A stretch of DNA of 64,000 nt. Origin: Thiohalorhabdus sp. Cl-TMA. GTDB taxonomy: Bacteria; Pseudomonadota; Gammaproteobacteria; Thiohalorhabdales; Thiohalorhabdaceae. A model generated the notes under the pieces. It was given only the letters and a program-made list of their open reading frames with translations. It ran no database searches and was not told where the DNA came from. Location of the stretch: assembly GCF_041821045.1 (NCBI RefSeq), contig NZ_JBGUAW010000003.1:248001-312000 (forward strand), read 5' to 3'. Both the position numbers and the translations under genes were made by a program. This document shows, piece after piece, positions 52,773 to 61,574 of the stretch (its first letter is position 1; each line of letters begins with the position of its first letter).

Positions 52773-54059
52773 TCAGGCGGGCAGCGCCTTGGGGGCCGCG
52801 GCGGTGAGGTTCTCGGGCTCGCCGTCGGTTACGTGGACGTCATCCTCCAGGCGGACGCCGATTCCGCGCAGCTCCGGACGCACGTCCTCGGCGTCCGGCG
52901 GGATGTACATGCCCGGCTCCACGGTGAGGACCATGCCCGGCTCCAGGGTCCGCCAGTGGTCGGCGGCCACCTTGTAGCGGCCCACGTCGTGGACGTCCAG
53001 GCCGAGCCAGTGGCCGGTGCGGTGCATGTAGAAATCGCGGAACTCGCCGCGCTCGATGAGGCCGTCCACCTCGCCCTCCAGCAGGCCCAGGTCCACCATG
53101 CCCCGAACCAGGACGCGTAGCGCCGCCTGGTGGTAATCGTCGAAGGTCCGGCCCGGACGCACCTCGTCGATGGCGGTCTTCTGGGCCTCGGCGACGATGT
53201 TCCAGACCTCGCGCTGGGCGCCGGTCACCGCGTCGCCCACCGGGAAGGTGCGGGTGATGTCCGCGGCGTAGCCCTCCACCTCGCAGCCGGCGTCGATGAG
53301 CAGCAGGTCGCCGTCGCTGAGCGGTGCCCGGTTCTCCGTGTAGTGCAGGACGCAGGCGTTGGCCCCGCCGGCCACGATGGAGGGGTAGGCGGGGCGCTCC
53401 GCGCCGTTGTAGTGGAAGACGTACTCCATCTCCGCCTGGATCTGGTACTCGGACATGCCCGGCCGGCAGACCTCTTGGGCGCGCCGGTGGGCCTCGGCCG
53501 AGATGCGGGCGGCCTCGCGCATGCGATCCAGCTCCTCGGGCCCCTTGATGAGGCGCATCTCGTGGAGCAGGTCCTCCACGTCCACCAGCTCCCCCGGGGC
53601 GCGCACCCCGGCGCGCTCCTTGGCCCGGGTGGCGTTGAGCCAGCCGGTGACCCTGGCGTCGAAGGCGCTGTCACGCCCGAAATGCACGTACAGGCGCTCC
53701 CGGTCCGCCAGCAGCTCCGGCAGGACGTCGTCCAGCTCCTCCAGAGAGTAGGCCTTGTCGGCGCCGTAGTCCCGTTCAGCTCCCGCCACGCCGGCGCGGA
53801 TACCCGTCCAGACCTCCTTGGCGGGGTCCTTGGGGGGCACGAAGAGCAGGTAGCGGTGCTCCGGATGGTCGGGGACCAGCACCGCCACGGCGTCCGGTTC
53901 GGTGAAGCCGGTGAGGTAGAGGAAGTCCGAGTTGGCGCGGAACGGGTATTCCACGTCGCGGTTGCGCAGGCTCACCGAGGCATTGGGCAGGATGGCGACC
54001 CCGCCCCCCATGCGCTCCATGAGCCGCTCACGACGCTGCGCGAATATCTGTCTGTCCAT
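52773..54059 (-). CDS. pepP: Xaa-Pro aminopeptidase (PepP)
   Basis: 428 residues. N-terminal aminopeptidase-P domain (1-~165) and a pita-bread metalloprotease domain. Metal ligands are recognisable: Asp in LLIDAGCEVEGYAADITRTFP (two Asp), His in MHRTGHWLGLDVHD, and Glu in VLTVEPGMYI and later GIGVRLEDD. It removes an N-terminal residue before proline using two Mn2+ ions in the cytoplasm. It is convergent with the LEA gene. Confidence 0.94.
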   Translation of the reverse strand: MDRQIFAQRRERLMERMGGGVAILPNASVSLRNRDVEYPFRANSDFLYLTGFTEPDAVAVLVPDHPEHRYLLFVPPKDPAKEVWTGIRAGVAGAERDYGADKAYSLEELDDVLPELLADRERLYVHFGRDSAFDARVTGWLNATRAKERAGVRAPGELVDVEDLLHEMRLIKGPEELDRMREAARISAEAHRRAQEVCRPGMSEYQIQAEMEYVFHYNGAERPAYPSIVAGGANACVLHYTENRAPLSDGDLLLIDAGCEVEGYAADITRTFPVGDAVTGAQREVWNIVAEAQKTAIDEVRPGRTFDDYHQAALRVLVRGMVDLGLLEGEVDGLIERGEFRDFYMHRTGHWLGLDVHDVGRYKVAADHWRTLEPGMVLTVEPGMYIPPDAEDVRPELRGIGVRLEDDVHVTDGEPENLTAAAPKALPA

Positions 54060-54149
54060 GGCTGATACCTTCCGTTATGCCGACCATGGCCCGGCCGGGA
54101 CAGGTGGCGTACTATTGGCCCCGCGCTTCACAGCCCGAGAGGACAGGAC

Positions 54150-54293
54150 ATGAATATCTATATCCAGCTCGAGCCGCTGCTGGCCCTGGTTGCCGGCCTG
54201 GCCGCCCTCGTTGTGCCCGCCAAGCTGGGAACCCGGATTATCGGTGCCTATCTGGTGGCCATTGCCGTATTGGAGCTGCTGAACATCACGTAG
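54150..54293 (+). CDS. DUF3096-like tiny membrane protein (47 aa)
   Basis: 47 residues from ATG 54150, with AGGACAGGAC upstream. Two hydrophobic segments (LLALVAGLAALVV and IIGAYLVAIAVLELL) are joined by a short PAKLGTR turn. It matches what I know of DUF3096 proteins (short two-helix proteins with a Pro and a basic residue between the helices). Role unknown. It is divergent from pepP. Confidence 0.7.
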   Translation: MNIYIQLEPLLALVAGLAALVVPAKLGTRIIGAYLVAIAVLELLNIT

Positions 54294-54367
54294 GTTCGCC
54301 GGACGGGCGGGGCGTACGCCGTTCGGGACTGGACGGCCCACGCGTTCGCGGACGGAGCGCCTTCGGC

Positions 54368-55078
54368 CTAGCCGGCGTAGCCGCGCACCACCTCGGCCAC
54401 CTCCGCGGGGTATTCGTCCTGCTGGACCTGTTTGGCCGCCTCGGCGAAGAAGGCCGCCGCGTCGTCGGGCAATCGTTCTTGCAGCTGATCGAACGCCTGC
54501 CGGATGCCCTCGGGATCCTGCCCGCGCACCGCCACGATCCCCTCGTTCATCAGCAGGATCCGCCACGCCCGGTGGGGGTTGGCGGTTTCCAGGTCGGCCT
54601 TGATGTCGGCGCTGGCGTGGTCGGCCACCCGCTGCATCATGGTCCGGATGCGGCGCAGCTCCTCGGCGTCCGCGGTCTGATTGGCCACTAGGCCGAGGCC
54701 GTTGACCACCATGTCGATGTGCTGGATGGAGGCGTTCCAGGAGGCCAGCCACATGGCCACGGCGATGGCCACCTGCTGCAGCTCGGCGGTGGTGTCCGGA
54801 AGCTCCAGGCGCTCGCTGTACACCCCCAGATCGTGCAGGAAGTTCATGGCATGGTTGCCGATCTTCTCGGCTTCCCCTTCCTCCTGCATGGGCGGCGTCG
54901 GGTCGTCGGCGGGGTTGCGCTCCAGGATCTCCAGGAGCTGCCGGATGGCCTCCACCAGGTCCGGCGGGGTCACCTGCTCGCCGGTGGCCAGGTCCGAGCG
55001 CTCGTAGGCCTCGGTGATGGCCGTGCCCGCCTGGACGAACCGGTTGCGGGCGGTGGGCATGCTGCTATCGAAAACCAT
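54368..55078 (-). CDS. Conserved hypothetical helical protein
   Basis: 236 residues, almost all alpha-helical and acidic (AELQQVAIAVAMWLASWNASIQHIDMVVNGLGLVANQT; AFFAEAAKQVQQDEYPAEVAEVV). No signal peptide and no motif I recognise; it looks like a cytoplasmic helical-repeat protein. It lies upstream of nothing obvious and 61 bases from the patatin gene, in the same orientation, so the patatin may share its promoter region. Confidence 0.75.
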   Translation of the reverse strand: MVFDSSMPTARNRFVQAGTAITEAYERSDLATGEQVTPPDLVEAIRQLLEILERNPADDPTPPMQEEGEAEKIGNHAMNFLHDLGVYSERLELPDTTAELQQVAIAVAMWLASWNASIQHIDMVVNGLGLVANQTADAEELRRIRTMMQRVADHASADIKADLETANPHRAWRILLMNEGIVAVRGQDPEGIRQAFDQLQERLPDDAAAFFAEAAKQVQQDEYPAEVAEVVRGYAG

Positions 55079-55139
55079 GGAACGGCTCCCGTGGGCTTGC
55101 GGATCGTACAGGGTGCGCCCCGAAGGGCGCCGGTAAGGC

Positions 55140-56000
55140 TTAGACCGTTTCCACCAGGCGTTGGATGCGGTCCAGGTTGTCCATTGCGGCCTGCCGGCCC
55201 GCCTCCAGGGCCTCGCGGCCCCGGTAGAATTCCAGCGTGCCCATGCCCGGAACCACGGGCTTGAGGGTGAGGTCGGGCGGACTGGCCGCTACCCGCCAGC
55301 TTACCAGCTGGGCCTGGGTGATCTGTACGGCGCGGCGCAGGTTGCTGATGAGGGCGGGACCGCTGGATTCTTCCTGCGGCTCGTGGAAGGGGTCCGGGTC
55401 GTCGGGCTGCTCCTCCCGGCCCAGGGCGCCCGGATGGACGGCCACCGCCACCACCGGTCCGCCGAACAGCCGCCGGGCCACGTCCACGGGGAGCGGATTG
55501 ACCAGCCCGCCGTCTCCCAGAAGCCGGCCGTTCACCCGGAAAGGCTTGATGAGCCCGGGCAGGGCGATGCTGGCCCGCACGGCCTCCACGAGCCCGCCCT
55601 CGTCCAGGACCACCTCGTCGCCGCGCACCATATCGGTGGCCACCGCCCGCAGCTGCGGGTCGCAGTCGGCGAAGGTGGCCTTCCCAAGCCGCTCGCGCAG
55701 GTAGGATTCAATGTTGCGCCCGGAGGTGAGCGCGCCTCCTTCCAGGCTCGGCCAGAAGAGCTTGAAGGTGGCCATCCAGTCCATTTCCCGGGCCATGTCC
55801 TCGATCCGGTCCGGGCCCAGGCCCACGCAGTAGAAGGCGCCGATCTCGGCGCCGATGCTGGTTCCAACCACGGCCCGCACCGGGATCCCGGCGTCGGCCA
55901 GCGTGGCCAGGACCCCCGCATGAGCGAGCCCCCGGGCACCGCCGCCGCCTAGGGCGAGGGTGATTCCGGGGGCCGTTCCGGGCGCGCGCGTTTCGGGCAA
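55140..56000 (-). CDS. Patatin-like phospholipase (RssA type)
   Basis: 286 residues. The oxyanion motif LALGGGGARGLAHAGVL is followed by the nucleophile GTSIGAE and the catalytic DGG (RLLGDGGLVNPLPVDVA), forming the Ser-Asp dyad. Substrate is membrane phospholipid or another acyl ester. The frame has a short N-terminal PETRAPG extension. It lies between the outer-membrane barrel gene and a helical hypothetical gene, all on the minus strand. Confidence 0.92.
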   Translation of the reverse strand: MPETRAPGTAPGITLALGGGGARGLAHAGVLATLADAGIPVRAVVGTSIGAEIGAFYCVGLGPDRIEDMAREMDWMATFKLFWPSLEGGALTSGRNIESYLRERLGKATFADCDPQLRAVATDMVRGDEVVLDEGGLVEAVRASIALPGLIKPFRVNGRLLGDGGLVNPLPVDVARRLFGGPVVAVAVHPGALGREEQPDDPDPFHEPQEESSGPALISNLRRAVQITQAQLVSWRVAASPPDLTLKPVVPGMGTLEFYRGREALEAGRQAAMDNLDRIQRLVETV

Positions 56001-56026
56001 TCCGCTCCCCGGGGCCGCGGGCCCGA

Positions 56027-56749
56027 TCAGAAGGCCAGGGTGAGGCCGCCGAAGGGACCGCTGAACTGGGCGTCCATCACCAGGTCGCTGCTGTTGTCAT
56101 CGTACTTGAGGCCCACCTCCCGGTAGCCGCCGCGGATCTGCAGAGGGCCCATCTGATAGCCGATCTCGGCGGTGACATCCCGGTAGTTGTTGCCGTCGTA
56201 GCCGATGCCGTTGGCCTTCACTACAGCGATCAGGGGGATCAGGGGGAAGTCCACGCGCGCCTCGGCCTTGGCCACGGGCAGCGTAACCTCGGCGGTGGCG
56301 GTCTCGTTACCCACCTTACCCTCGGCGTCCAGCCGGGTGGCGCCCAGGCCGAGGCCGATGTCCACCACCGGCAGCGGCACGGAGAACATGGCGCTGCCGT
56401 GCAGCATGGTCATGTCGAAGCTGGTGTCCTGGCCGGAGGCGGTAAAGTTCCGGTTGCCGAAGGTGAAGCTGCGGTCGCCCGTGCTTCCCGTGTAGGAGAG
56501 GTCGGTGTGCTCCACCTCCAGGGTGACGAAGGGGATGGCGGCGCGGGCGTAGAAGCTCGGCGTCCATTCCTTTTCGAAGCCCAGATCGTCCTGGACGTCC
56601 AGGTCGCGGCCGTTGTAGGCCATCTCGCCACCGGGATTGGCGTACCAGTAGCGGGCGCCCGCCTCGATGTCCACGAGGGGGAGGGCATGTGCGGAGCCGG
56701 CCGTCAGGCAGAGCGCGGCGGCGGTGACTAGCGTGCGGATTCGAACCAT
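56027..56749 (-). CDS. Outer-membrane beta-barrel protein (TIGR04219-like)
   Basis: 240 residues. Signal peptide MVRIRTLVTAAALCLTAGSAHA, then alternating strands (FYARAAIPFVTLEVEHTDLSYTG, GLGLGATRLDAEGKVG) that end in a terminal aromatic (GGLTLAF), the outer-membrane insertion signal. Around ten strands are expected. Function of the family is not known. It is 26 bases upstream of the patatin gene on the same strand. Confidence 0.85.
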   Translation of the reverse strand: MVRIRTLVTAAALCLTAGSAHALPLVDIEAGARYWYANPGGEMAYNGRDLDVQDDLGFEKEWTPSFYARAAIPFVTLEVEHTDLSYTGSTGDRSFTFGNRNFTASGQDTSFDMTMLHGSAMFSVPLPVVDIGLGLGATRLDAEGKVGNETATAEVTLPVAKAEARVDFPLIPLIAVVKANGIGYDGNNYRDVTAEIGYQMGPLQIRGGYREVGLKYDDNSSDLVMDAQFSGPFGGLTLAF

Positions 56750-56882
56750 TGCTGGGTTCCCCTTTTGCAGCGCGTTATATTGGGGCCCAAGCCTATCAGA
56801 TGCCGCGGGCGGGAGGCATGAATCTCTTCACATCCGGTCCGCGTACGCCGGACGGACACCGAGACTAAGGGGACAGGAGGCC

Positions 56883-57548
56883 ATGGATCGGATCCCCGAG
56901 CCGGAGCTGATGGATGAGCCCGAACAGGCGCGGGCCTACGCCGATGCCGATTTCGAGGCGGTGAACGCGGGGTTCGTGGCGGACTTCCAGCGGCGCTTCC
57001 CCGCGCTGGCGGACGGCCGTCCGCTCCTGCTGGATCTTGGCTGCGGCCCCGGGGATATCCCGCTGCGCCTGGCGCGGGCCCTGCCCGGCGCGCGGGTCGA
57101 GGCGGTGGACGGCTCCGGGGCCATGCTCGCCCTGGCGCGGCGGGCCGTTTCCGGCGCGCCGGAGGAATCCCGCATTACCCTGGTGGAGCGCACCCTGCAG
57201 GCGCTGGAGCCCCGGTCCGAGGCCATCCACGCGGTGGTTTCCAACAGCCTGCTCCACCACCTCCATCACGGGCCCGACCTCTGGGAGGCCATCAAGCGGG
57301 TGGCGGGACCGGGCGCCGCCGTCTACGTCATGGATCTGCGGCGCCCCGAAAGCCGGGAGCGGGCGGCGGAGATCGTGGCGGAGTACGCGGCCGGCGAGCC
57401 CGAGCAGCTCCGCACCGATTTCCACAACTCCCTGCTCGCCGCGTTCACGCCCGAAGAGGTGCGGACCCAGCTCCAAGCCGCCGGTCTGGACGGATTGGAG
57501 GTGGAGGCCGTGAGCGACCGGCATTTGCTGGTGGCGGGTACGCTCTAG
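56883..57548 (+). CDS. Class I SAM methyltransferase
   Basis: 221 residues from ATG 56883 (ACAGGAGG). Motif I LLLDLGCGPGDIPLRLA, acidic VEAVDGSGAM, then VVSNSLLHHLHHG, where the tandem histidines resemble ubiquinone-type and arsenite-type methyltransferases. No conserved cysteines of ArsM are present. Substrate unknown. It is divergent from the barrel gene and convergent with the RimI-like gene. Confidence 0.87.
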   Translation: MDRIPEPELMDEPEQARAYADADFEAVNAGFVADFQRRFPALADGRPLLLDLGCGPGDIPLRLARALPGARVEAVDGSGAMLALARRAVSGAPEESRITLVERTLQALEPRSEAIHAVVSNSLLHHLHHGPDLWEAIKRVAGPGAAVYVMDLRRPESRERAAEIVAEYAAGEPEQLRTDFHNSLLAAFTPEEVRTQLQAAGLDGLEVEAVSDRHLLVAGTL

Positions 57549-57569
57549 GGAGACACCGCGGGGCGGCGG

Positions 57570-58034
57570 TCAGGCCAGGCAGGTCTCGAAGGGCTCGGGG
57601 AGCGGGCCTTCGGCGATGCGGCGGCCCAGCACGAGGCCATCCTCGCGGCCCCGGGGGCCGGGATAGTAATCGGGCCGCTCGCCGATCTGCTGGAAGCCCT
57701 CGGTCTCATAGAGCCGCCGTGCCCGGCCGTTGGAGACCCGCACCTCCAGGAAGACGTCCTCGGCCCCGGCGTCGCGGGCGGTGTGCAAGAGGTGGCGCAG
57801 GAACGCCCGGCCCAGGCCGTGGCCGCGGAGGCTGGTGCATATGCACAGGTTCAGGATCTCCGCCTCCGGGCCGGCCACGCTCAGGATGGCGTGGCCGGCG
57901 ATCTCGCCGTTCACCTCCAGGACCCGGCAGCGGTAGCCGGAGCCCAGGCTGGCCCGCAGCATGTCTGCGTTCCAGGCGGAGTAGTGGCAGCGGGCCTCGT
58001 TGACCACCACCACGGGCAGGTCGGCGATGCCCAT
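57570..58034 (-). CDS. RimI-like GNAT N-acetyltransferase
   Basis: About 154 residues. The acetyl-CoA loop is in LCICTSLRGHGLGRAFLRHLLHTA (RGxGxG), and VFLEVRVSNGRARRLYETEGFQQIGERPDYYP is the RimI-type C-terminal part. RimI acetylates the N-terminus of ribosomal protein S18. ATG 58034 is the best start, but RFRAMGIADLP reads as if the usual start lies 4-6 residues earlier, so the true start is uncertain. It is 55 bases downstream of the DUF488 gene. Confidence 0.8.
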   Translation of the reverse strand: MGIADLPVVVVNEARCHYSAWNADMLRASLGSGYRCRVLEVNGEIAGHAILSVAGPEAEILNLCICTSLRGHGLGRAFLRHLLHTARDAGAEDVFLEVRVSNGRARRLYETEGFQQIGERPDYYPGPRGREDGLVLGRRIAEGPLPEPFETCLA

Positions 58035-58089
58035 GGCGCGGAAGCGGCATTCTCCCGGCCCCGGCGGGGCGGGGGGCGTCTGCGTCCGT

Positions 58090-58449
58090 TCAGCGGAAAT
58101 CCTCTTCCTCCAGTACCTCGCGAAGCGCCACGGCGCTGTTGTGCGTGGTGTCCTTGGTGGCGAACAGCAGGGTGACCGGCCCGGAGTGGGCGCGCTCCCG
58201 CAGGTCCGACAGCAGGCCGGGGCGTCCGGCGAGCTCTTTCCGGTAGCGGCGCTTGAACTCCGGCCACTTCTCCGGGTCGTGGCCGAACCATTTGCGCAGC
58301 TCCGGGCTCGGCGCGATTTCCTTGAGCCAGTCGTCCAGCCGGGCTTCGTCCTTGCGCATGCCGCGGGGCCAGATCCGCTCCACGAGTATGCGCTGGCCGT
58401 CGCCGGGCTCGGCGGTCTCGTAGATGCGCTTGAGGCGGAATTCGCCCAT
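58090..58449 (-). CDS. DUF488 family protein
   Basis: 119 residues from ATG 58449 (GGAGGGG). Family marks: RLKRIYETAE, GQRILVERIWPRGMRKDEARLDDWLKEIAPSPELRKWFGHDPEKW and VTLLFATKD. DUF488 proteins are small cytoplasmic proteins of unknown role, sometimes linked to stress or restriction. GC-rich, no signal peptide. The RimI-like gene follows downstream on the same strand. Confidence 0.88.
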   Translation of the reverse strand: MGEFRLKRIYETAEPGDGQRILVERIWPRGMRKDEARLDDWLKEIAPSPELRKWFGHDPEKWPEFKRRYRKELAGRPGLLSDLRERAHSGPVTLLFATKDTTHNSAVALREVLEEEDFR

Positions 58450-58554
58450 GGGCCCCTCCTTTGCCGGCCGGGCCAGCATTGCGGGGAGGAAAAGGGTACC
58501 CTAGTGCACCCGGGGGCGGGCAAGTAACCGGGGAGAATACCCAGGGGTCGCGCC

Positions 58555-59655
58555 ATGGAGATCAGGGACACCGGCCAGCGCCGCATCCTCCACTGCGACA
58601 TGGACAGCTTCTTCGCCGCGGTGCACATGCGTGACGAGCCGCACCTGCGGGAGGTGCCCCTGGTGATCGGCGGCGATCCGGACGGTCGGGGAGTGGTGTC
58701 CACCGCCAACTACGCGGCCCGGGAATACGGCATCCACTCGGCCCAGCCCGCCGCCACCGCCAAGCGCCTCTGCCCCCATGCCGTGTTCCTGCGTCCGGAG
58801 CTGGAGCGCTATCGGCGGGAGTCCCGCCGTATCATGGACATCTTCCGGGATTTCACCGAGATCGTGGAGCCGGCCTCCCTGGACGAGGCCTACCTGGAGG
58901 TCACCGGACGCCTCGGCCCCTACGGCTCGGCCACCGCCGTGGCCGAGGCCATCCGCGCCCGCGTCCGGGAGGAGACCGGTCTTACCGTCAGCATCGGGGT
59001 CTCCAATTCCCGTCTGGTGGCCAAGATCGCCAGCGATTGGGACAAGCCCGACGGGCTGACCGTGGTCCGGCCGGCACGGGTCCCCGAATTCCTGGCGCCG
59101 CTGCCGGTACGCAAGCTGCACGGCGTGGGACCCGCCACCGGGGAGGTACTGTCCGGCATGGGCATCACCACGGTGGACGACCTGCGGGCGCGCTCCCGGG
59201 AGGAGCTCGCCGGGGCCCTGGGCCAGTTCGGCGTGACGCTGCACGATTTCTCCCGGGGCATCGATCCCCGCCCGGTGGGGATTCCCCGGGAGCGCAAGAG
59301 CCTCGGCGTGGAGGACACCTTCCAGCGCGACATCGGCGACCTGGCCGAGATGGACCGCCGCCTGACCGCAATGGCCGGACACGTGGCGGAGCAGCTGTCC
59401 GCCAAGGAGCTCCGCGGCCGGACCATAACCGCCAAGGTGCGCTTCCCCGACTTCCGCACCCTGACCCGCAGCCAGACCCTGGAGCGTCCCAGCCAGGATC
59501 CGGAGGAGATCGCCTTCTGGGCGTGTCAGCTTCTCCGGCGGACGGAGGCCGGACACCGTCCAGTGCGTCTGCTGGGCGTCACCGTCAGCAATCTGGAGGA
59601 CAATGCGGGCGCACCGGAACAATTCTCCCTCTTCGGTTCCCAGAACGGGCTCTGA
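58555..59655 (+). CDS. dinB: DNA polymerase IV (Y-family)
   Basis: 366 residues. Catalytic acidic residues are in HCDMDSFFAAVH and SLDEAYLEV; the steric-gate region, HhH (LHGVGPATGEVLSGMGITTVDDL) and little-finger domain (KSLGVEDTFQRDI...) follow. The C-terminal beta-clamp peptide is probably QFSLF. It carries out translesion synthesis. The start follows a GC-rich region with no obvious SOS box in the ~50 bases upstream that I could recognise. Confidence 0.95.
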   Translation: MEIRDTGQRRILHCDMDSFFAAVHMRDEPHLREVPLVIGGDPDGRGVVSTANYAAREYGIHSAQPAATAKRLCPHAVFLRPELERYRRESRRIMDIFRDFTEIVEPASLDEAYLEVTGRLGPYGSATAVAEAIRARVREETGLTVSIGVSNSRLVAKIASDWDKPDGLTVVRPARVPEFLAPLPVRKLHGVGPATGEVLSGMGITTVDDLRARSREELAGALGQFGVTLHDFSRGIDPRPVGIPRERKSLGVEDTFQRDIGDLAEMDRRLTAMAGHVAEQLSAKELRGRTITAKVRFPDFRTLTRSQTLERPSQDPEEIAFWACQLLRRTEAGHRPVRLLGVTVSNLEDNAGAPEQFSLFGSQNGL

Positions 59656-59701
59656 CAAGTATCGTGGGCTCTCCTTCAGGGTGGCGGGTAAGGGGGAAGC
59701 C

Positions 59702-60301
59702 ATGAACCACATCCTGATCATCGTCGGACATCCCAGTCCGGACAGCTTCAACGCGGCCCTCACCCAGACGGCCAAGGCCGCCATCAGCGACGCCGGCGGA
59801 CAATACCTGGTCCACGATCCGTACCAGGACGGCTTCGATCCGGTGCTATCCTTCCGCAAGAGCAGCGATCCGCTCACCAAGCGCTATACCCGCGACCTGA
59901 AAGAGGTGGGAGGCTATATCGTCATCCACCCCGACTGGTGGGGGCAGCCGCCTGCCATGCTGAAGGGGTACCTGGACCTGGTCTTCCAGGACAACGTCGC
60001 GTATCACTATCCCGAAGGCGGCGGGAGGTCTCCCGAGGGTCTGCTTTCCGGCACCGCGGCCCTGGTCCTGAACACCTCGAACACCGCCCCCGAGGAGGAG
60101 CGGGATCGCTTCGGGGGCACGCTGGAGCATATCTGGAGGGACTGCGTGTTCGGACCCTGCGGCGTGGGCAGTGTCCAACGCCGCGTGTTCGGACCCGTGG
60201 CGGACAGCACCGAGGAGGGCCGGACGCAGTGGCTCGGCGAGGCGCGCGAGCTGGTGGCCGATTACGTGGCGCGCAATCATCTGGTGGGCACGGTTTCCTG
60301 A
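59702..60301 (+). CDS. NAD(P)H dehydrogenase (quinone), MdaB/NQO-like flavodoxin-fold protein
   Basis: 199 residues from ATG 59702. It opens HILIIVGHPSPDSFNAALT, a flavodoxin-like FMN/FAD loop, and has YIVIHPDWWGQPPAMLKGYLDLVF and YPEGGG, as in two-electron quinone reductases. It reduces quinones without semiquinone release and is usually cytoplasmic. It lies 46 bases after dinB. Its 3' end precedes a strong terminator. Confidence 0.88.
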   Translation: MNHILIIVGHPSPDSFNAALTQTAKAAISDAGGQYLVHDPYQDGFDPVLSFRKSSDPLTKRYTRDLKEVGGYIVIHPDWWGQPPAMLKGYLDLVFQDNVAYHYPEGGGRSPEGLLSGTAALVLNTSNTAPEEERDRFGGTLEHIWRDCVFGPCGVGSVQRRVFGPVADSTEEGRTQWLGEARELVADYVARNHLVGTVS

Positions 60302-60359
60302 CCGCCTCCGGCGGATCGGCGGCCCGGACCCCATTTCCGCACGGGCTGACTGCTTGCAA

Positions 60360-60547
60360 CCGGGCCCGGGGGCGGGTATTTTCCCGTTTTCAACATGCAA
60401 TAGGCGATAGTGCATTCATGCAGCCGGTTCTTTCCGTTTCCATTCGACGCCGCTGGTGGCGCCTGGCCGAGCCAGGCGGGGACTTGCGCGTCGTGAGGAA
60501 GGGGGTGTGACGGCCGGCTGACAGCCTGACCCGCATACCATCTCGAT
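60360..60547 (+). other. Possible small RNA or long 3' leader region
   Basis: About 190 bases between the quinone-reductase stop and the terminator. It contains the near-palindrome TGCAATAGGCGATAGTGCA and a GCCTGGCCGAGCCAGGC stem and no convincing gene. A 30-codon frame from ATG 60418 exists but lacks support. It could be a transcribed small RNA. Confidence 0.35.
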
Positions 60548-60592
60548 AAGCCGCAGGTCCTCGTCGCGAGGACCTGCGGCTTTTTTTTGCCC
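60548..60592 (+). terminator. Strong Rho-independent terminator
   Basis: AAGCCGCAGGTCCTCG-TCG-CGAGGACCTGCGGCTT forms a 16-bp stem followed by TTTTTTT, the best terminator in the window. Confidence 0.93.
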
Positions 60593-60701
60593 TTTCAAAG
60601 ACGGTGCGGAGAACGAGCCACGGCATGGAGAATCAGCGAGGCGGGCCCGGCAGCGGTCTCCTGGTCGCGGACAGGGTCGGGCGCGGCGCTGGGGATGGCT
60701 G

Positions 60702-60791
60702 GAGGTGGCCACGAGGCCGCTGCCTTCCTTCGAGCGAAGCTTCGTCTTCTACGAGAAAGCGGGCTTCACGGTGGCCCGGTGCCGAAGGTGA
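60702..60791 (+). pseudogene. Truncated VOC/bleomycin-resistance-like gene fragment
   Basis: One frame reads EVATRPLPSFERSF and then VFYEKAGFTVAR before a stop at 60789-60791, the first strand-helix of a vicinal-oxygen-chelate domain. The rest is missing. Confidence 0.5.
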
Positions 60792-60848
60792 AAAAGGTGA
60801 AACCGGCTCCGTAGCTCCGAGCCGGTAGCCAAGCACAAGGGAATGAAA

Positions 60849-61538
60849 ATGGCTTTTGACCTGAAAGATATCGTCCCGTTCGGGCGCTCTTACCGGGAGT
60901 ACGTCGATATGTTCGCCCTCGGCGAGTCCGAGCTTGCCGGGCACGTCCTGGACTGTGGCGGCGGTCCGGCCGCCTTCAACGCCGAGCTGGCCCGCCGCGG
61001 CGGCTCCGTGGTATCGGCGGATCCCGTCTATGGCTTCGGAAGGGAGGCCATTCGCGCGCGCATCGACGAGGTGGTGCCGGAGATGGTGGCCCAGCTCCAC
61101 AGGAACCGGGCCAAGTTCCGCTGGGACCGGAGCGGGAGCCCGGAAGAGCTGGTGGCGCGGCGGCGCGCGGCCATGGAAACCTTCCTGGCTGATTACGCGG
61201 CGGGGCTGGAGGCGGGCCGCTACGTGGAGGCCTCTCTGCCGGAACTGCCTTTCGAGCCGGGCCGGTTCGACCTGGCCCTGGTCTCCCATCTGCTGTTCCT
61301 CTATGGGGACCATCTGGGCCGCGACTTCCACATCCGGGCGCTAAAGGAGCTGGCGGGGCAGGCCCGGGAGGTGCGGGTGTTCCCGCTCGCGGACCTCAAT
61401 GCGCGCCGCTCTCCCCATCTTGAGCCGGTCCGGCGGGCGTTGGATAGGGCCGGGCTGGCCAGCGAGGCGGTGAAGGTGTCCTATGAATCCCAGAAGGGCG
61501 TAAACCGGATGCTGCGCATCCGGGCGGTGGAGGGGTAG
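60849..61538 (+). CDS. SAM methyltransferase-like protein
   Basis: 229 residues from ATG 60849 (AGGGA with proper spacing; ATG 60843 overlaps it). GHVLDCGGGPAAFNAELARRGG is motif I, and VSHLLFLYGDHLGRDFHIRALKEL resembles the later motif of small methyltransferases. Motif I is weakened (CGGGP). The middle ~75 residues are charged and helical, not typical, so a rewired substrate domain is possible. Function unknown. Confidence 0.75.
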   Translation: MAFDLKDIVPFGRSYREYVDMFALGESELAGHVLDCGGGPAAFNAELARRGGSVVSADPVYGFGREAIRARIDEVVPEMVAQLHRNRAKFRWDRSGSPEELVARRRAAMETFLADYAAGLEAGRYVEASLPELPFEPGRFDLALVSHLLFLYGDHLGRDFHIRALKELAGQAREVRVFPLADLNARRSPHLEPVRRALDRAGLASEAVKVSYESQKGVNRMLRIRAVEG

Positions 61539-61574
61539 GGCCGTGGTCGCGCCCATCGGTACAGGAGTCAGGCC

